Part shown: piece by piece, positions 26,896 to 36,504 of the stretch
How the letters are laid out: each line of letters starts with the position of its first letter
Position numbering within the stretch: position 1 is the stretch's first letter
Assembly (NCBI RefSeq): GCF_003605645.1
Contig: NZ_QVMU01000004.1
Span: 172,533-236,532 of the forward strand
Direction of reading: 5' to 3'
DNA: 64,000 bases
Source of the DNA: Vibrio sinensis
GTDB taxonomy: Bacteria; Pseudomonadota; Gammaproteobacteria; Enterobacterales; Vibrionaceae
Program-made: the position numbers and the translations under genes
The notes under the pieces: generated by a model
What the model was told of the DNA's origin: nothing
The model's database searches: none
The model's input: only the letters and a program-made list of their open reading frames with translations

Positions 26896-29800
26896 TTATG
26901 AGGTCAATATCTTAACCAGCGCCTGCAATGGATGCTTTGTTTTTAGATCATCAAAACGCTTAACTTGGCTACGGCATGAATACCCGGTCACTAAGCAACG
27001 ATCTTTTGGTAGCGATTCAATACTCGGCTTCCAGCTTAACCCATAAATATCTTTCGACATTTGCAATTTATCCACCTCATGACCAAACGTTCCCGCCATA
27101 CCACAGCAGCCAACAGGCACGGTTGTTAACTGTGCACCAAAGTGGCTAAAAATAGCGCCCCACTCTTTTTCTGCATTTGGCATCTTGGTTTTTTCTGTAC
27201 AGTGAGCCAGTAAATACCATGGCTGAGAGCTCGCTTGTGTTGACGTTTTATTTTCAACAAGACATTCATTCAAGCGTGGTAGTAACCATTCATGCACGGT
27301 CAGTACGTCGAACTCTCCGCGTTTATCACCTAACACTTCATCATATTCATCGCGGTAGCAAAGCACCAAAGCAGGATCAACGCCGACCATTGGGATCTCC
27401 AAATCTGCTACTTGCTGGAGAAATATCGCCGTCGATTGCGCAGTTTGAGAAAAACGTTTCAAGAACCCTTTTATATGCTGAGCTTTACCATTAGGTTTAA
27501 ACGGCAATAACACCGGCCTTTTGCCTAGCTTGATAGCAAGTGTGACAAAATCTTCCACGACATCTGCATCGTAATAACTGGTAAATGGGTCTTGAACGAT
27601 TAACACATGGTTTTGCTTATCTTGCTTCGACATTGCCGCGAGTGTTTGCATGTTAAATGCATCCAGATGTTTAATTCGAGACTTTAACAGTGGTTGAGAC
27701 AACAACGGCGCATCCACATAACCAATACTCGATGCGGTTAATTTCTGAACCCATTTTTGCTTTAGCGCACCATTGACTAACGCGGGTGCATGCGCCATTA
27801 GTGGCAACATGGTTTCAATATTCGCCACGAGGTAATCTTTAACCGGGCGTTGATAGCGGCTGTAATAGATATTAAGAAATCGAGAGCGGAAACTAGGCAC
27901 ATCAACCTTTATTGGACACTGACTTGCACACGCTTTGCAGGCTAAACAACCATTCATCGCTTCATAGACTTCATGAGAGAAATCATATTCATGACGTTTA
28001 TTAAAACGATGACGAATACGATCAATCATGGTCTTCACGGTTGGAGTACTTTCAAGAACTTCTTTTTCAAGATCAAGAATATCGACACCTTGCTCCGTCA
28101 ATTGGCGTAGCCATTCACGAACTAGCCCAGCTCGACCTTTTGGAGAATGACGACGATCCGCCGTCACTTTCATCGACGGACACATTGGCGAGGATGTGTC
28201 GTAGTTAAAGCATAATCCGTTGCCGTTGCACTCCATCGCTTGTTTGAAGCTGTCTCGTACTTGGACATCTATTTGGCGATCGTAATACCCTCGTTTAGTA
28301 CCCGTCACTTTAACCAGTTGCTCTAAACTACCCAGTGGCGTGCATATTTTCCCAGGGTTCATTTTATTGTGCGGATCGAACGCCGCTTTCACTCGGCGTA
28401 ATTCAGTAAACAATTCTTCGCCAAAAAACTCCGGTCCATATTCTGAGCGGAAGCCTTTACCATGCTCCCCCCACATCAAACCACCATATTTAGCGACGAG
28501 CTTAACCACTTCATCAGAGATTTGATGCATTAATAGCTCTTGCTGTGGATCGCAAAGATCCAATGCAGGACGAACATGCAACACACCCGCATCAACATGC
28601 CCAAACATGCCGTAGTTCAACGATTTTTCGTCTAGCAACTGACGAAAATCAGCAATAAAGTCAGCTAAATGCTCTGGTGGTACACAAGTATCTTCAGCAA
28701 AGGCGACAGGTTTTGCTCGCCCTTTCGCTGCGCCAAGCAGACCTACTGCTTTTTTACGCATCGTATAAATTCGACCGATACTTTGCACGTCGCTACATAC
28801 TTGATAGCCAATAATACCACTCTCGTTACCCGCCATCATCGCATCTAAGCGGTGAGTCAAATAATCAACTTGCTCAGTAACAACTTGTTCATCTGCTCCA
28901 GCAAACTCAACCATATTGATTCCGAGCATCTCTTTACCCGGAACGTCACTAATTAAGTCACTGACGGTGTGCCAAACAATATCCTGTTTAGCCAAGTTAA
29001 GTACTTTAGAATCGATCGTTTCAACCGAAAGAGCCTGTGCTTCTACCATAAAGGGAGCATTTCGTAGTGCGGCGTCAAAAGTATCGTATTTTACGTTTAC
29101 TAACGTGCGCGCTTTAGGGATCGGCGTAAGATTTAACTTTGCTTCGGTAATGAAAGCTAATGAGCCCTCTGCACCACACAGTACCCGGGTTAAATCAAAC
29201 TGATCGGTCTCTTCATTGAGGGCGTTTTTTAAATCGTAACCGGTTAAGAAACGATTCAACGGAGGAAATTTCTCAACAATTTGAGGGCGTTTTTCACGGC
29301 AAACTTGCTCAGTGACGCTCAGCGCTTGATGTGCATATTCACCCTGTTGTGGTTGGCCGAGAGACATATCTGACTCTAATACTGAACCGTCGGCGAATAC
29401 CGCTTGTAACGACAACACGTGGTCTGAGGTTTTGCCATATTTAAGTGAACCTTGACCTGACGCATCGGTATTGATCATTCCCCCAACGGTTGCACGATTA
29501 CTCGTCGACAAATCTGGTGAGAAAAAATAGCCATATGGGCGTACAGCGTCATTAAGTTGGTCTTTAATCACCCCAGTTTGAACTCGAACCCAACCCTCTT
29601 CAGCGTTGATTTCTAGTACTTGATTCATGTGGCGTGAAAGGTCAACGACAACGCCGGTTGTTAAAGATTGTCCGTTCGTTCCAGTACCACCACCACGTGG
29701 TGAAAATTTCACTGATTCGTAACGTTCTTTAATACTCACCTTACCGAGAAGTATGACATCTTGGGTGGTTTTGGGATGTACGACGGCTTGTGGGAGTTGT

Positions 29801-29946
29801 TGATAAACGCTGTTGTCTGTTGCAACTGCAAGGCGACTGGCATATTGGGTTTCAATATCGCCGCTAAAACCTGCCGCTTTTAACTCTTCAAGAAAACTCA
29901 AAACAATTGAGTCGACATCCGGTTTTGAATGAAGTCTTGGTAACAT
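26896..29946 (-). CDS. ydiJ: YdiJ-type FAD/Fe-S D-2-hydroxyacid dehydrogenase
   Basis: The 1016-residue protein equals E. coli YdiJ in size and layout. The FAD-binding PCMH domain has SPRGGGTGTNGQSL near residue 85, followed by the FAD-oxidase C-terminal domain to about 520. Two [4Fe-4S] regions follow: one around MECNGNGLCFNYD..CPSMK and the classic CLACKACASQCPIKVDVP near 675. A CCG-type domain with VGCCGMAGTFGHE closes it. YdiJ oxidises D-2-hydroxyglutarate; other D-hydroxy acids such as lactate are possible. It is probably peripheral on the membrane side of the electron chain. Single gene. Confidence 0.92.
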   Translation of the reverse strand: MLPRLHSKPDVDSIVLSFLEELKAAGFSGDIETQYASRLAVATDNSVYQQLPQAVVHPKTTQDVILLGKVSIKERYESVKFSPRGGGTGTNGQSLTTGVVVDLSRHMNQVLEINAEEGWVRVQTGVIKDQLNDAVRPYGYFFSPDLSTSNRATVGGMINTDASGQGSLKYGKTSDHVLSLQAVFADGSVLESDMSLGQPQQGEYAHQALSVTEQVCREKRPQIVEKFPPLNRFLTGYDLKNALNEETDQFDLTRVLCGAEGSLAFITEAKLNLTPIPKARTLVNVKYDTFDAALRNAPFMVEAQALSVETIDSKVLNLAKQDIVWHTVSDLISDVPGKEMLGINMVEFAGADEQVVTEQVDYLTHRLDAMMAGNESGIIGYQVCSDVQSIGRIYTMRKKAVGLLGAAKGRAKPVAFAEDTCVPPEHLADFIADFRQLLDEKSLNYGMFGHVDAGVLHVRPALDLCDPQQELLMHQISDEVVKLVAKYGGLMWGEHGKGFRSEYGPEFFGEELFTELRRVKAAFDPHNKMNPGKICTPLGSLEQLVKVTGTKRGYYDRQIDVQVRDSFKQAMECNGNGLCFNYDTSSPMCPSMKVTADRRHSPKGRAGLVREWLRQLTEQGVDILDLEKEVLESTPTVKTMIDRIRHRFNKRHEYDFSHEVYEAMNGCLACKACASQCPIKVDVPSFRSRFLNIYYSRYQRPVKDYLVANIETMLPLMAHAPALVNGALKQKWVQKLTASSIGYVDAPLLSQPLLKSRIKHLDAFNMQTLAAMSKQDKQNHVLIVQDPFTSYYDADVVEDFVTLAIKLGKRPVLLPFKPNGKAQHIKGFLKRFSQTAQSTAIFLQQVADLEIPMVGVDPALVLCYRDEYDEVLGDKRGEFDVLTVHEWLLPRLNECLVENKTSTQASSQPWYLLAHCTEKTKMPNAEKEWGAIFSHFGAQLTTVPVGCCGMAGTFGHEVDKLQMSKDIYGLSWKPSIESLPKDRCLVTGYSCRSQVKRFDDLKTKHPLQALVKILTS

Positions 29947-30464
29947 TTGCTTCCTGCCCCTACGGCGCTGATCCTATCAGCATTGGGTTGTTTTATTTGT
30001 AGTTTCGTCACTTTACAACATTTAAAAGAGTGATTAAAACAGAATTACCATCACACGATAGAAGATATCGCCCCACCTCAATGACATAGCGATAATAAAA
30101 TGACTGATGAACTGATATGAAACTCTACTTAAACTGATGAAAATCGTGCACAATACACCGTATCGTTGATTCGATAGCACCACCAATCCTTATATACTCG
30201 GTGACAACGCAAAGACCAAATAGAGTAAGTAGATAAAGGGACAGACGCCCCACTTATTACTCATTTTTTGCGCTATTTATTTGCGCTAAGTCCCGTGCTT
30301 AATGATTAAATGCTCCACCAGTGTGCTATGCCACAAAATAAGTGCCACGATAACAATACGACCGAGCTTCGACCCACGGTTCAATATTAGAAATAAGATA
30401 TCAGTACATTAGCTTAGTGGTGTTTCATTCCACTTCTAGGCCGCCTTTATAGAGCTATAAATAA
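29947..30464. other. Divergent intergenic region
   Basis: About 518 bases lie between the ydiJ-like gene and the DUF3334 gene. I see no ORF, no strong hairpin with a T-run and no complete riboswitch. AACGCAAAGACC near 30205 recalls part of a cyclic-di-GMP riboswitch, but the rest is missing. Confidence 0.45.
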
Positions 30465-31157
30465 ATGAGAAAGCACAAAATCGTCACCACAGAAGACATC
30501 CTGTTAAAACTTTGCCAATCAGTATCAGGCGTTCTAACTTCCGCTACCGCCTCTCCTGTTACCTATTCTGCTATGGTACAGAAAATCAGCAAAACCAGCT
30601 TAAAACCCGATTTTGGCTGTTTTGTTCTTTTTGATGGTGGATTTTCTGGTCTTGTGGTGATCAACTTTACCGCCAAAGCAGCGCTAGAGTTATACACCAA
30701 ATACATGCGTAACATGGGCATGCCTGAAGACGAGTTAGCCGTGAGCCATACTTCTGATGAAGTGGGTGACGTACTGGGTGAGTTAATGAACCAACTTGTT
30801 GGCGACTTCACCAATAAAATTCGTAAAGAGCTACAAACTCATATCACCCAGAACCAACCTAAGATGCTAGCGCTCAACAAACAAGTTGTATTGTCGGTTG
30901 ATACTAATCTAGATCGCCCTCAAGCTCGTCGCGTTACTTTCTCTACTGAAAATAACCATATTTTTTATCTTGAGCTTGCGATGGATAAGACTGAGTTTAT
31001 TCAACTTGAAGAGTTTGAAATTGAAGACGACTGTCCCGACTCTATTTTTGAACAGACGCAACAACAGATGCGCAATAAAAGCGAGAACAGTAATAAGTCA
31101 GCCTCTGAACATGCCGCTTCAGAAGCGGATGATTTACTCGACCAACTCGGTTTATAG
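30465..31157 (+). CDS. DUF3334-family protein with CheX/CheC-like core
   Basis: The 230-residue cytoplasmic protein belongs to DUF3334, common in Vibrio. The segment SHTSDEVGDVLGELMNQLVGDFTNKI has the Glu-x2-Asn phosphatase-type helix of CheC/CheX/FliY proteins, so a role in chemotaxis or motility signalling is plausible; activity is not shown. The C-terminal 40 residues are charged and low in complexity (NKSENSNKSASEHAASEADD). It is monocistronic. Confidence 0.78.
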   Translation: MRKHKIVTTEDILLKLCQSVSGVLTSATASPVTYSAMVQKISKTSLKPDFGCFVLFDGGFSGLVVINFTAKAALELYTKYMRNMGMPEDELAVSHTSDEVGDVLGELMNQLVGDFTNKIRKELQTHITQNQPKMLALNKQVVLSVDTNLDRPQARRVTFSTENNHIFYLELAMDKTEFIQLEEFEIEDDCPDSIFEQTQQQMRNKSENSNKSASEHAASEADDLLDQLGL

Positions 31158-31222
31158 TATCTAGCTTGAGTTCGAGATAACTTGAGTTTAACTCGATTTA
31201 GCTCCCCAAATAGAACTTCCTC

Positions 31223-31249
31223 AGCGCTGGATTCCACCAGCGTTTTTTT
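31223..31249 (+). terminator. Terminator after the DUF3334 gene
   Basis: CGCTGG and CCAGCG with a six-base loop are followed by seven Ts. A clear intrinsic terminator. Confidence 0.88.
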
Positions 31250-31345
31250 ACCTTTTCACTCTTTTATCCTCACAAGGATTCAGTTTTTGCTCAGAACGCG
31301 TTAAAATGTCCGACTTTGTCAATTTAACGAGATTTGTTGTCAGCG

Positions 31346-32029
31346 ATGAGTAAACAAAAAGCCCTCAAAAAAATTGCTAAATGTCTCGAACTAGGCAACT
31401 CAGCAAACGTAAATGAAGCAGCCAATGCGATAAAAATGGCGCATAGCTTAATGCTCAAATACGGCCTAGACAAAGATGACATTGAGTTCATCAAAATGGG
31501 CAAAACCCAATCAACACATCTATTGCCAGCCAGTGTTAGCTCAAGTTTATTGCGCGTTATTCGTGGAATTAACACCAAATTTGGTGTAGAAGCAGTACTG
31601 CTCAACCACAAAGGCTTGAAACGTGTTGAGTTCATCGGTGAGGCTGATCGCGCTATTTTTGCAGCGTTTGCTTTCGATATTATCTATCGTGAAATGAACG
31701 AACATACCGGTAAGTTCCGCAACAGTTTTGCAGGGACAGGCACATCAACGTTGGAAGTGACGCGCCGCGTAAACTCATTCGTCTCTGGTTGGGTTGAAGG
31801 AGCGCTCGAAAAGCTGCCTATCATCACACCTGATGATGAGTCGAATAATAAAATCAACAATTACATTGATAAAGAATTCGAAAATATCGATCGTGAAACC
31901 TTTAAACAACAACTTAGAGAAGCGATGAAAAACCTAACTGAAGACTATGAAGTTGGCCTTAAAAAAGGTCGCAAAATCTCAGTTAGCCGTCCAATCAATG
32001 GAACGCAAGCGCCTAAACTACTGCGTTAA
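31346..32029 (+). CDS. DUF2786 domain protein
   Basis: Started at the ATG at 31346, it has 227 residues: MSKQKALKKIAKCLELGNSANVNEAANAIKMAHSLMLKYGLD. This is the DUF2786 helix-turn region seen in many phage- and plasmid-like proteins. A mostly alpha C-terminal domain follows, with a GKFRNSFAGTGTSTLEVTRRVNSFVSGW block. DUF2786 has no known biochemical function. No signal or membrane segment. The ribosome site is weak. Confidence 0.82.
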   Translation: MSKQKALKKIAKCLELGNSANVNEAANAIKMAHSLMLKYGLDKDDIEFIKMGKTQSTHLLPASVSSSLLRVIRGINTKFGVEAVLLNHKGLKRVEFIGEADRAIFAAFAFDIIYREMNEHTGKFRNSFAGTGTSTLEVTRRVNSFVSGWVEGALEKLPIITPDDESNNKINNYIDKEFENIDRETFKQQLREAMKNLTEDYEVGLKKGRKISVSRPINGTQAPKLLR

Positions 32030-32060
32030 CATCATTACCCCGCCTCTATTGCATATCCTT

Positions 32061-32091
32061 ATATCCGAGCAATATCAGAATGCTCGGATAT
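32061..32091 (+). terminator. Strong hairpin after the DUF2786 gene
   Basis: ATATCCGAGCA (32061-32071) and TGCTCGGATAT (32081-32091) are perfectly complementary around a nine-base loop. There is no T-run, so it may protect or end the transcript by another route. Confidence 0.55.
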
Positions 32092-32204
32092 ATATTCAGC
32101 ATTCGTTAATATTCGGTCAATTACTCTATCTCTAAATTGACATAAAGTACGTCATATAGTTTATTACGCCCCGAAACATCATAGACATTTATGGAGACGT
32201 TCTC

Positions 32205-32873
32205 GTGAAAAAAATCACGCTTGCTTTAGCAATCGCTATCGCGCTATCTGGCTGTCAGGCGACTCAACGCCAAAACGCCACTACAGGCGAAACAGAAACT
32301 AACTCAACAACGCAAGGTGCTCTTATGGGTGCTATCGCGGGTGTTGCTATCGGCCTAGCGACAGGTGATGATGCAAAAGAGCGTCGTAAAAATGCTCTAA
32401 TTGGTGCTGCTGGCGGTGCTGCTGTTGGTGGTGGCGTAGGCTACTACTTCGACCAACAAGAAGCGGCTTTACGCAAACAATTACTAGATTCAGGTGTTCA
32501 AGTTGAACGCGTTGGCAAAAACCAACTATTGCTACGCCTAGAAAATGGCATTGGTTTCAACAGCAGTTCTTACCAACTGGATCCAAGCATTCATAACACA
32601 TTACGTGGTGTTGCTCGTATTCTTGTAGAATACCCAGACACTAGCTTAGTAATTGATGGTTACACAGATAGCACTGGTGGCGAATCAAGCAATCAAATTC
32701 TTTCTGAACGTCGTGCTGAATCTGTTCGTAACTACCTAGTACAACAAGGCGTTGCGGCTGGTCGTGCAATTGCACGTGGCAACGGTGAACGTTACCCATT
32801 ATGTTCAAACCAAAGCCAACAAGGTCGTGCTTGTAACCGTCGTGTAGAAATTCAAATCCTACCGCTAAAATAA
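32205..32873 (+). CDS. OmpA-family lipoprotein with glycine zipper
   Basis: The 222-residue protein has a lipoprotein signal ending in ALSGC (Cys18 lipidated). It is followed by a glycine-zipper hydrophobic hairpin (GALMGAIAGVAIGLATG and ALIGAAGGAAVGGGVGYYF) and a C-terminal OmpA/MotB peptidoglycan-binding domain (YTDSTGGESSNQILSERRAESV then NGERYPLCSN). It resembles YiaD-type lipoproteins and should tie the outer membrane to murein. The ribosome site is GGAGA. Single gene with a terminator. Confidence 0.93.
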   Translation: MKKITLALAIAIALSGCQATQRQNATTGETETNSTTQGALMGAIAGVAIGLATGDDAKERRKNALIGAAGGAAVGGGVGYYFDQQEAALRKQLLDSGVQVERVGKNQLLLRLENGIGFNSSSYQLDPSIHNTLRGVARILVEYPDTSLVIDGYTDSTGGESSNQILSERRAESVRNYLVQQGVAAGRAIARGNGERYPLCSNQSQQGRACNRRVEIQILPLK

Positions 32874-32910
32874 TACTTAGTAGACGACTGACCGTTAATA
32901 TAAGTAACAG

Positions 32911-32944
32911 AAGTAAAGCTGGTTGATCCGGCTTTACTTTTCTT
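32911..32944 (+). terminator. Terminator of the OmpA-like gene
   Basis: AAGTAAAGC and GCTTTACTT pair perfectly around an 11-base loop, followed by TTCTT. Confidence 0.75.
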
Positions 32945-33175
32945 CGCAATGCCTGTGACTTCTTAGACTCTTTGAAATGCAGATCGACGCCAAATGACCT
33001 CATCTCCTGAGGTTCGATGACCGATGTCATTAGATCGCTCGAATCTATCCTGTAGTTCCCTTGGTTTCATTTTTTCCGATGAATATTAACGATTTATTTC
33101 GCAAAAATGATACGATGCCACACCATAATCCCATTCAATCAAATCAAACATAAACCACCAAGGACAGGTGTTCTC

Positions 33176-34414
33176 TTGCGAATTCTAATGCTATTGCTTG
33201 CGCTCTTTACTAACTTCATATTTGCTAACATGGTTGTAGCGAATGTCACTATTACAAATGAAGCTATAAATGAAGCCCCAACAAGAGATACGATAACGGC
33301 ACTGATAGAAAAAGCCCAACAGAACGATAAGATTGCACAATACCAACTCGCTATGGCCTATCGTTCTGGTCAAGACACTCCCCCATCAGAACACGAAAGT
33401 TTATATTGGCTCAAACAAGCAGCAAGTAATGGTTCCAAACCAGCGGCGTTCGAATTGGCAAATCAATATCTGAATGGCAAAGAATCTCAAGAAAATACCG
33501 AACTGGGAATCTATTGGTTAACGACATTGGCTCTACAAGGTGATTCAAATGCCCAATTTCAATTAGGTCAATGGTTTGAAAAATCCAACGTTCCAGTTTC
33601 TGCTCACGATCTCGCCTCAGTGTGGTACCAAATTTCTGCACCAACTAATCAAGATGCCAGCAATGCTTATGACCGCCTGCTTGAGGCGCAATTCAACGCT
33701 CAACGCGCCAAACGAATTGCGGCAATGAATAAGTTAGACTCCCAAGAGATCGAGACCAGTAACGTACTAAACGATGCCTTGCCTAGTGAAGCTTTACTCA
33801 ATGAAAAGCAAACAGTTTTATCCAAGCCTGAGATACTCTCTATCGATTTATCTGGCTTAAATCTGCCAGCCAGTGCACTGACCATCGAAGCAAAAGATAA
33901 TGCGTTGATGCTATTAGGTGTGACTTGCTCCGCGCTCAGTCTATTTTCATTCGCTTTATGGCGAAAACTCTCTCGCTTTACAAAATCTTCATCTCAGCTC
34001 TTTTCATCTAGCGCCTCTTTAACTAGAGAACCACTATCACGACGCGCTGGCATTTCTTCCAATAATGACCGCCAAGGTGAGTTACAAAACCATTATGAAG
34101 AGCAGATAAAGATAAGAGATAAAAAACTGCAAAAACAAAAGCAGCAACTCGACGCGCTCTATCAAGCGTTTAAAACTCAGCAAAATGAAAATGCACATAA
34201 TAAGAGAGGCATGGAACGCGATTACTCTGGTGATTTAACACACGCCTGCGCCATGTTTGGCTTTGATGCTAAATTGATTCCTGATCAAAAAGAGATCAAA
34301 ACTCGCTATAAGCAATTGAGCAAAGTTTATCATCCTGACCGTTTAGGTTCCCAAGAAGAAATGAAGCGTTTGAATCAAGCGTTAAAAACCATATCCACAC
34401 ATGTTAATAAATAG
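33176..34414 (+). CDS. Sel1-repeat membrane protein with C-terminal J domain
   Basis: I start at the TTG at 33176 because AGGACAGG precedes it and the product begins MRILMLLLALFTNFIFA, a good signal sequence; the ATG frame opens at 33107 and adds 23 residues. Two or three Sel1/TPR-like repeats follow (AQYQLAMAYRSGQ, LYWLKQAASNGSKPAAFELANQYL, AQFQLGQWFEKS). Then come one membrane helix (MLLGVTCSALSLFSFALW), a coiled coil (KLQKQKQQLDALYQAF) and a J domain with YKQLSKVYHPDRLG holding the HPD triad. Topology: repeats in the periplasm, J domain in the cytoplasm. It could recruit DnaK to the membrane. The substrate is unknown. Confidence 0.75.
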   Translation: MRILMLLLALFTNFIFANMVVANVTITNEAINEAPTRDTITALIEKAQQNDKIAQYQLAMAYRSGQDTPPSEHESLYWLKQAASNGSKPAAFELANQYLNGKESQENTELGIYWLTTLALQGDSNAQFQLGQWFEKSNVPVSAHDLASVWYQISAPTNQDASNAYDRLLEAQFNAQRAKRIAAMNKLDSQEIETSNVLNDALPSEALLNEKQTVLSKPEILSIDLSGLNLPASALTIEAKDNALMLLGVTCSALSLFSFALWRKLSRFTKSSSQLFSSSASLTREPLSRRAGISSNNDRQGELQNHYEEQIKIRDKKLQKQKQQLDALYQAFKTQQNENAHNKRGMERDYSGDLTHACAMFGFDAKLIPDQKEIKTRYKQLSKVYHPDRLGSQEEMKRLNQALKTISTHVNK

Positions 34415-34580
34415 TTACATTTAATGTCTAATGGTTTTTCTAGCGACTCAAACGCTTATATACCAACGAACTGCAAACGTTTTCTTTTTTAATTAGGTAA
34501 CAATTACTTAACGCTTAATAACTAAATGTGTCATAATAAAGGTTCAAAATAACGCCTAGTGATAAAGGCGAGGAGAAATT

Positions 34581-34766
34581 ATGTTCACTATTGAAGGTCT
34601 TTGCGACTGGTGCAAAAAACCGAGTTTATTAACGAAACACGAATACATTGATGGTCTTTGCCATCACTCTTGTAAATCATGCTACGACTTAGCGACGTTA
34701 GATGTCCGCCAATTTAATATCGAAGAAATACAACAAAGAGAGCGCCAAGCTCAATCAATGCGTTAA
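34581..34766 (+). CDS. Small four-Cys zinc-ribbon-like protein
   Basis: The 61-residue protein, MFTIEGLCDWCKKPSLLTK.., contains CDWC and CKSC pairs plus His residues, a pattern expected for one zinc ribbon. The tail is charged and helical. I do not recognise a named family. A good GAGGAG ribosome site stands 6 bases before the ATG, which supports translation. Function unknown; a small nucleic-acid or protein adaptor is possible. Confidence 0.65.
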   Translation: MFTIEGLCDWCKKPSLLTKHEYIDGLCHHSCKSCYDLATLDVRQFNIEEIQQRERQAQSMR

Positions 34767-34814
34767 CCCATTGATTTTTTTGACACTCCATGGATCACAC
34801 TCTATCAACATCAG

Positions 34815-35465
34815 TTAATTTGCATCAGGTTGGTTTTCAGGAGCGGCATCAATAAAAGCAGGATGACTGCGTAATGCTTGCACCACCCTATCAATAGTCG
34901 GAAACGTTGAAACATCCACGTTAAAACGCTCCGCATTATAGACTTGAGGCACAAGGCATAGATCGACTAACGTTATACTGTTGCCAACCGAATAAGCGCC
35001 TGCCGTTGATGCTAGGTTTTTCTCTAAAGCATGAAAACCCTGTGTGATCCAATGTTGAATCCAACGCTGTTTCTGCTCCGTCTCAATACCGACATCATCC
35101 GCAAGGTACTGTAATACGCGTAAGTTATTTAATGGATGAATATCCACTGCAATATCTTGGGCCAATGCTTTGACGAGATAACGGCTTTTTAAATCTTTTG
35201 GTATCAGAGGAAACTGAGGATAAACCTCATCCAAATAGTCCATGATGGCCAAAGATTGGTTCAAAGTGACCTCTCCATCTATAAGCACCGGTACCAATTC
35301 ATTAGGATTAATCGAACTAAAAAGAGGGAGATGTTGCTCCCCTCCATTGTTTAACAGATGAATGAGGTGTTGCTCATAAGCAAGATGTTTTAAATTCAGG
35401 GCAATACGAACCCGATACGTAGCCGATGATCGCCAGTAACCATACAGAACGCGTTTATGACTCAT
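34815..35465 (-). CDS. maiA: Maleylacetoacetate isomerase
   Basis: The 216-residue zeta-class glutathione transferase starts MSHKRVLYGYWRSSATYRVR (35465) with the SSxxYRVRIAL catalytic loop. It isomerises maleylacetoacetate to fumarylacetoacetate using glutathione. The ATG lies inside the fahA end (11-base overlap), so it is coupled. It is the last gene of the tyrosine-degradation operon. Confidence 0.94.
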   Translation of the reverse strand: MSHKRVLYGYWRSSATYRVRIALNLKHLAYEQHLIHLLNNGGEQHLPLFSSINPNELVPVLIDGEVTLNQSLAIMDYLDEVYPQFPLIPKDLKSRYLVKALAQDIAVDIHPLNNLRVLQYLADDVGIETEQKQRWIQHWITQGFHALEKNLASTAGAYSVGNSITLVDLCLVPQVYNAERFNVDVSTFPTIDRVVQALRSHPAFIDAAPENQPDAN

Positions 35466-36501
35466 GATTGGCCTCATGATACTGAACCACTGTTTGGTCT
35501 ATCGCTCCGAATATCGATACACCTTGTGAATCAAGCATTTCAATTCGAACTGTATCGCCAAACTTCATAAATGGGGTACTTGGTGAGCCATCGCGAATGG
35601 TTTCAATCATACGAACTTCGGCTATACATGAATAACCGACTCCCCCCTCTGAAATCGCCGTTCCATATTCGGTACCTTGTTTATTTGAAACCGTCCCTGA
35701 ACCAATAATGGTCCCCGCCACTAATGGACGTGTCTTCGCCGCATGAGCAATAAGTTGGGCAAAATCGAACGTCATATCAATGCCAGCATTTGGGCAACCA
35801 AAGGGGGCCTTATTGTAATAAGAATGCAACGGCAAACTTACCTTGCTACCCTGCCAATCAGCACTAAGCTCATCAGGCGTGACCGCAACAGGAGAAAAGA
35901 CTGAAGAGGGTTTCGAATGGAAAAAACCAAATCCTTTAGCGAGTTCTGCAGGAATCAAACCTCTCAGCGAAACATCATTTACCAACATCAGCAAATAAAT
36001 TGAATCTTGCACTTGATGTTTACTCGTACCCATTGCCACATCACCGGTGATAATGGCAACCTCTGCTTCAAAATCAATTCCCCATGCTTCATCAGCGAGC
36101 GGAATATCATCACATGGGCCAAGAAAAGAGTCTGAACCTCCTTGATACATCAATGGATCACTCCAAAAACTCTCGGGCATTTCAGCACCGCGCGCTTTAC
36201 GCACTAATTCAACATGGTTTACATAAGCAGAACCATCTGCCCACTGATAAGCTCTAGGTAATGGTGATTCGCACTCCAACGGGTTAAATGGTTTCACAGA
36301 TAAGTGACTCGACAAGCCATCAACATCTTGATTCAAGCATTGATAAACTTCGCTTAACGCTGGGCTAAGCTGCTGCCAGTTATCCAATGCCGATTGCATC
36401 GTCATCGCGATATCCGGTACCGCTACACAATGAGTGAGCGCTCGGTTAACCACAACAAGCATTCCATCTCGAGTTTGATTTTTTAACGTCGCCAATTTCA
36501 T
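35455..36501 (-). CDS. fahA: Fumarylacetoacetate hydrolase
   Basis: The 348-residue FAH-fold protein has metal-site blocks WGIDFEAEVAIITGDV (two Glu) and LVNDVSLRGL (Asp) and the C-terminal GTEYGTAISEGGVGYSCIAE. It cleaves fumarylacetoacetate to fumarate and acetoacetate. It is the shorter bacterial type rather than the 420-residue animal-like form. It sits 3 bases after hmgA and overlaps maiA. Confidence 0.93.
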   Translation of the reverse strand: MKLATLKNQTRDGMLVVVNRALTHCVAVPDIAMTMQSALDNWQQLSPALSEVYQCLNQDVDGLSSHLSVKPFNPLECESPLPRAYQWADGSAYVNHVELVRKARGAEMPESFWSDPLMYQGGSDSFLGPCDDIPLADEAWGIDFEAEVAIITGDVAMGTSKHQVQDSIYLLMLVNDVSLRGLIPAELAKGFGFFHSKPSSVFSPVAVTPDELSADWQGSKVSLPLHSYYNKAPFGCPNAGIDMTFDFAQLIAHAAKTRPLVAGTIIGSGTVSNKQGTEYGTAISEGGVGYSCIAEVRMIETIRDGSPSTPFMKFGDTVRIEMLDSQGVSIFGAIDQTVVQYHEANHES

Positions 36502-36504
36502 GGG

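Noticed and set aside
30195..30250. Cyclic-di-GMP riboswitch
   Set aside because: Only an ACGCAAAG-like piece is present; the rest of the GEMM core and pairing stems are missing.
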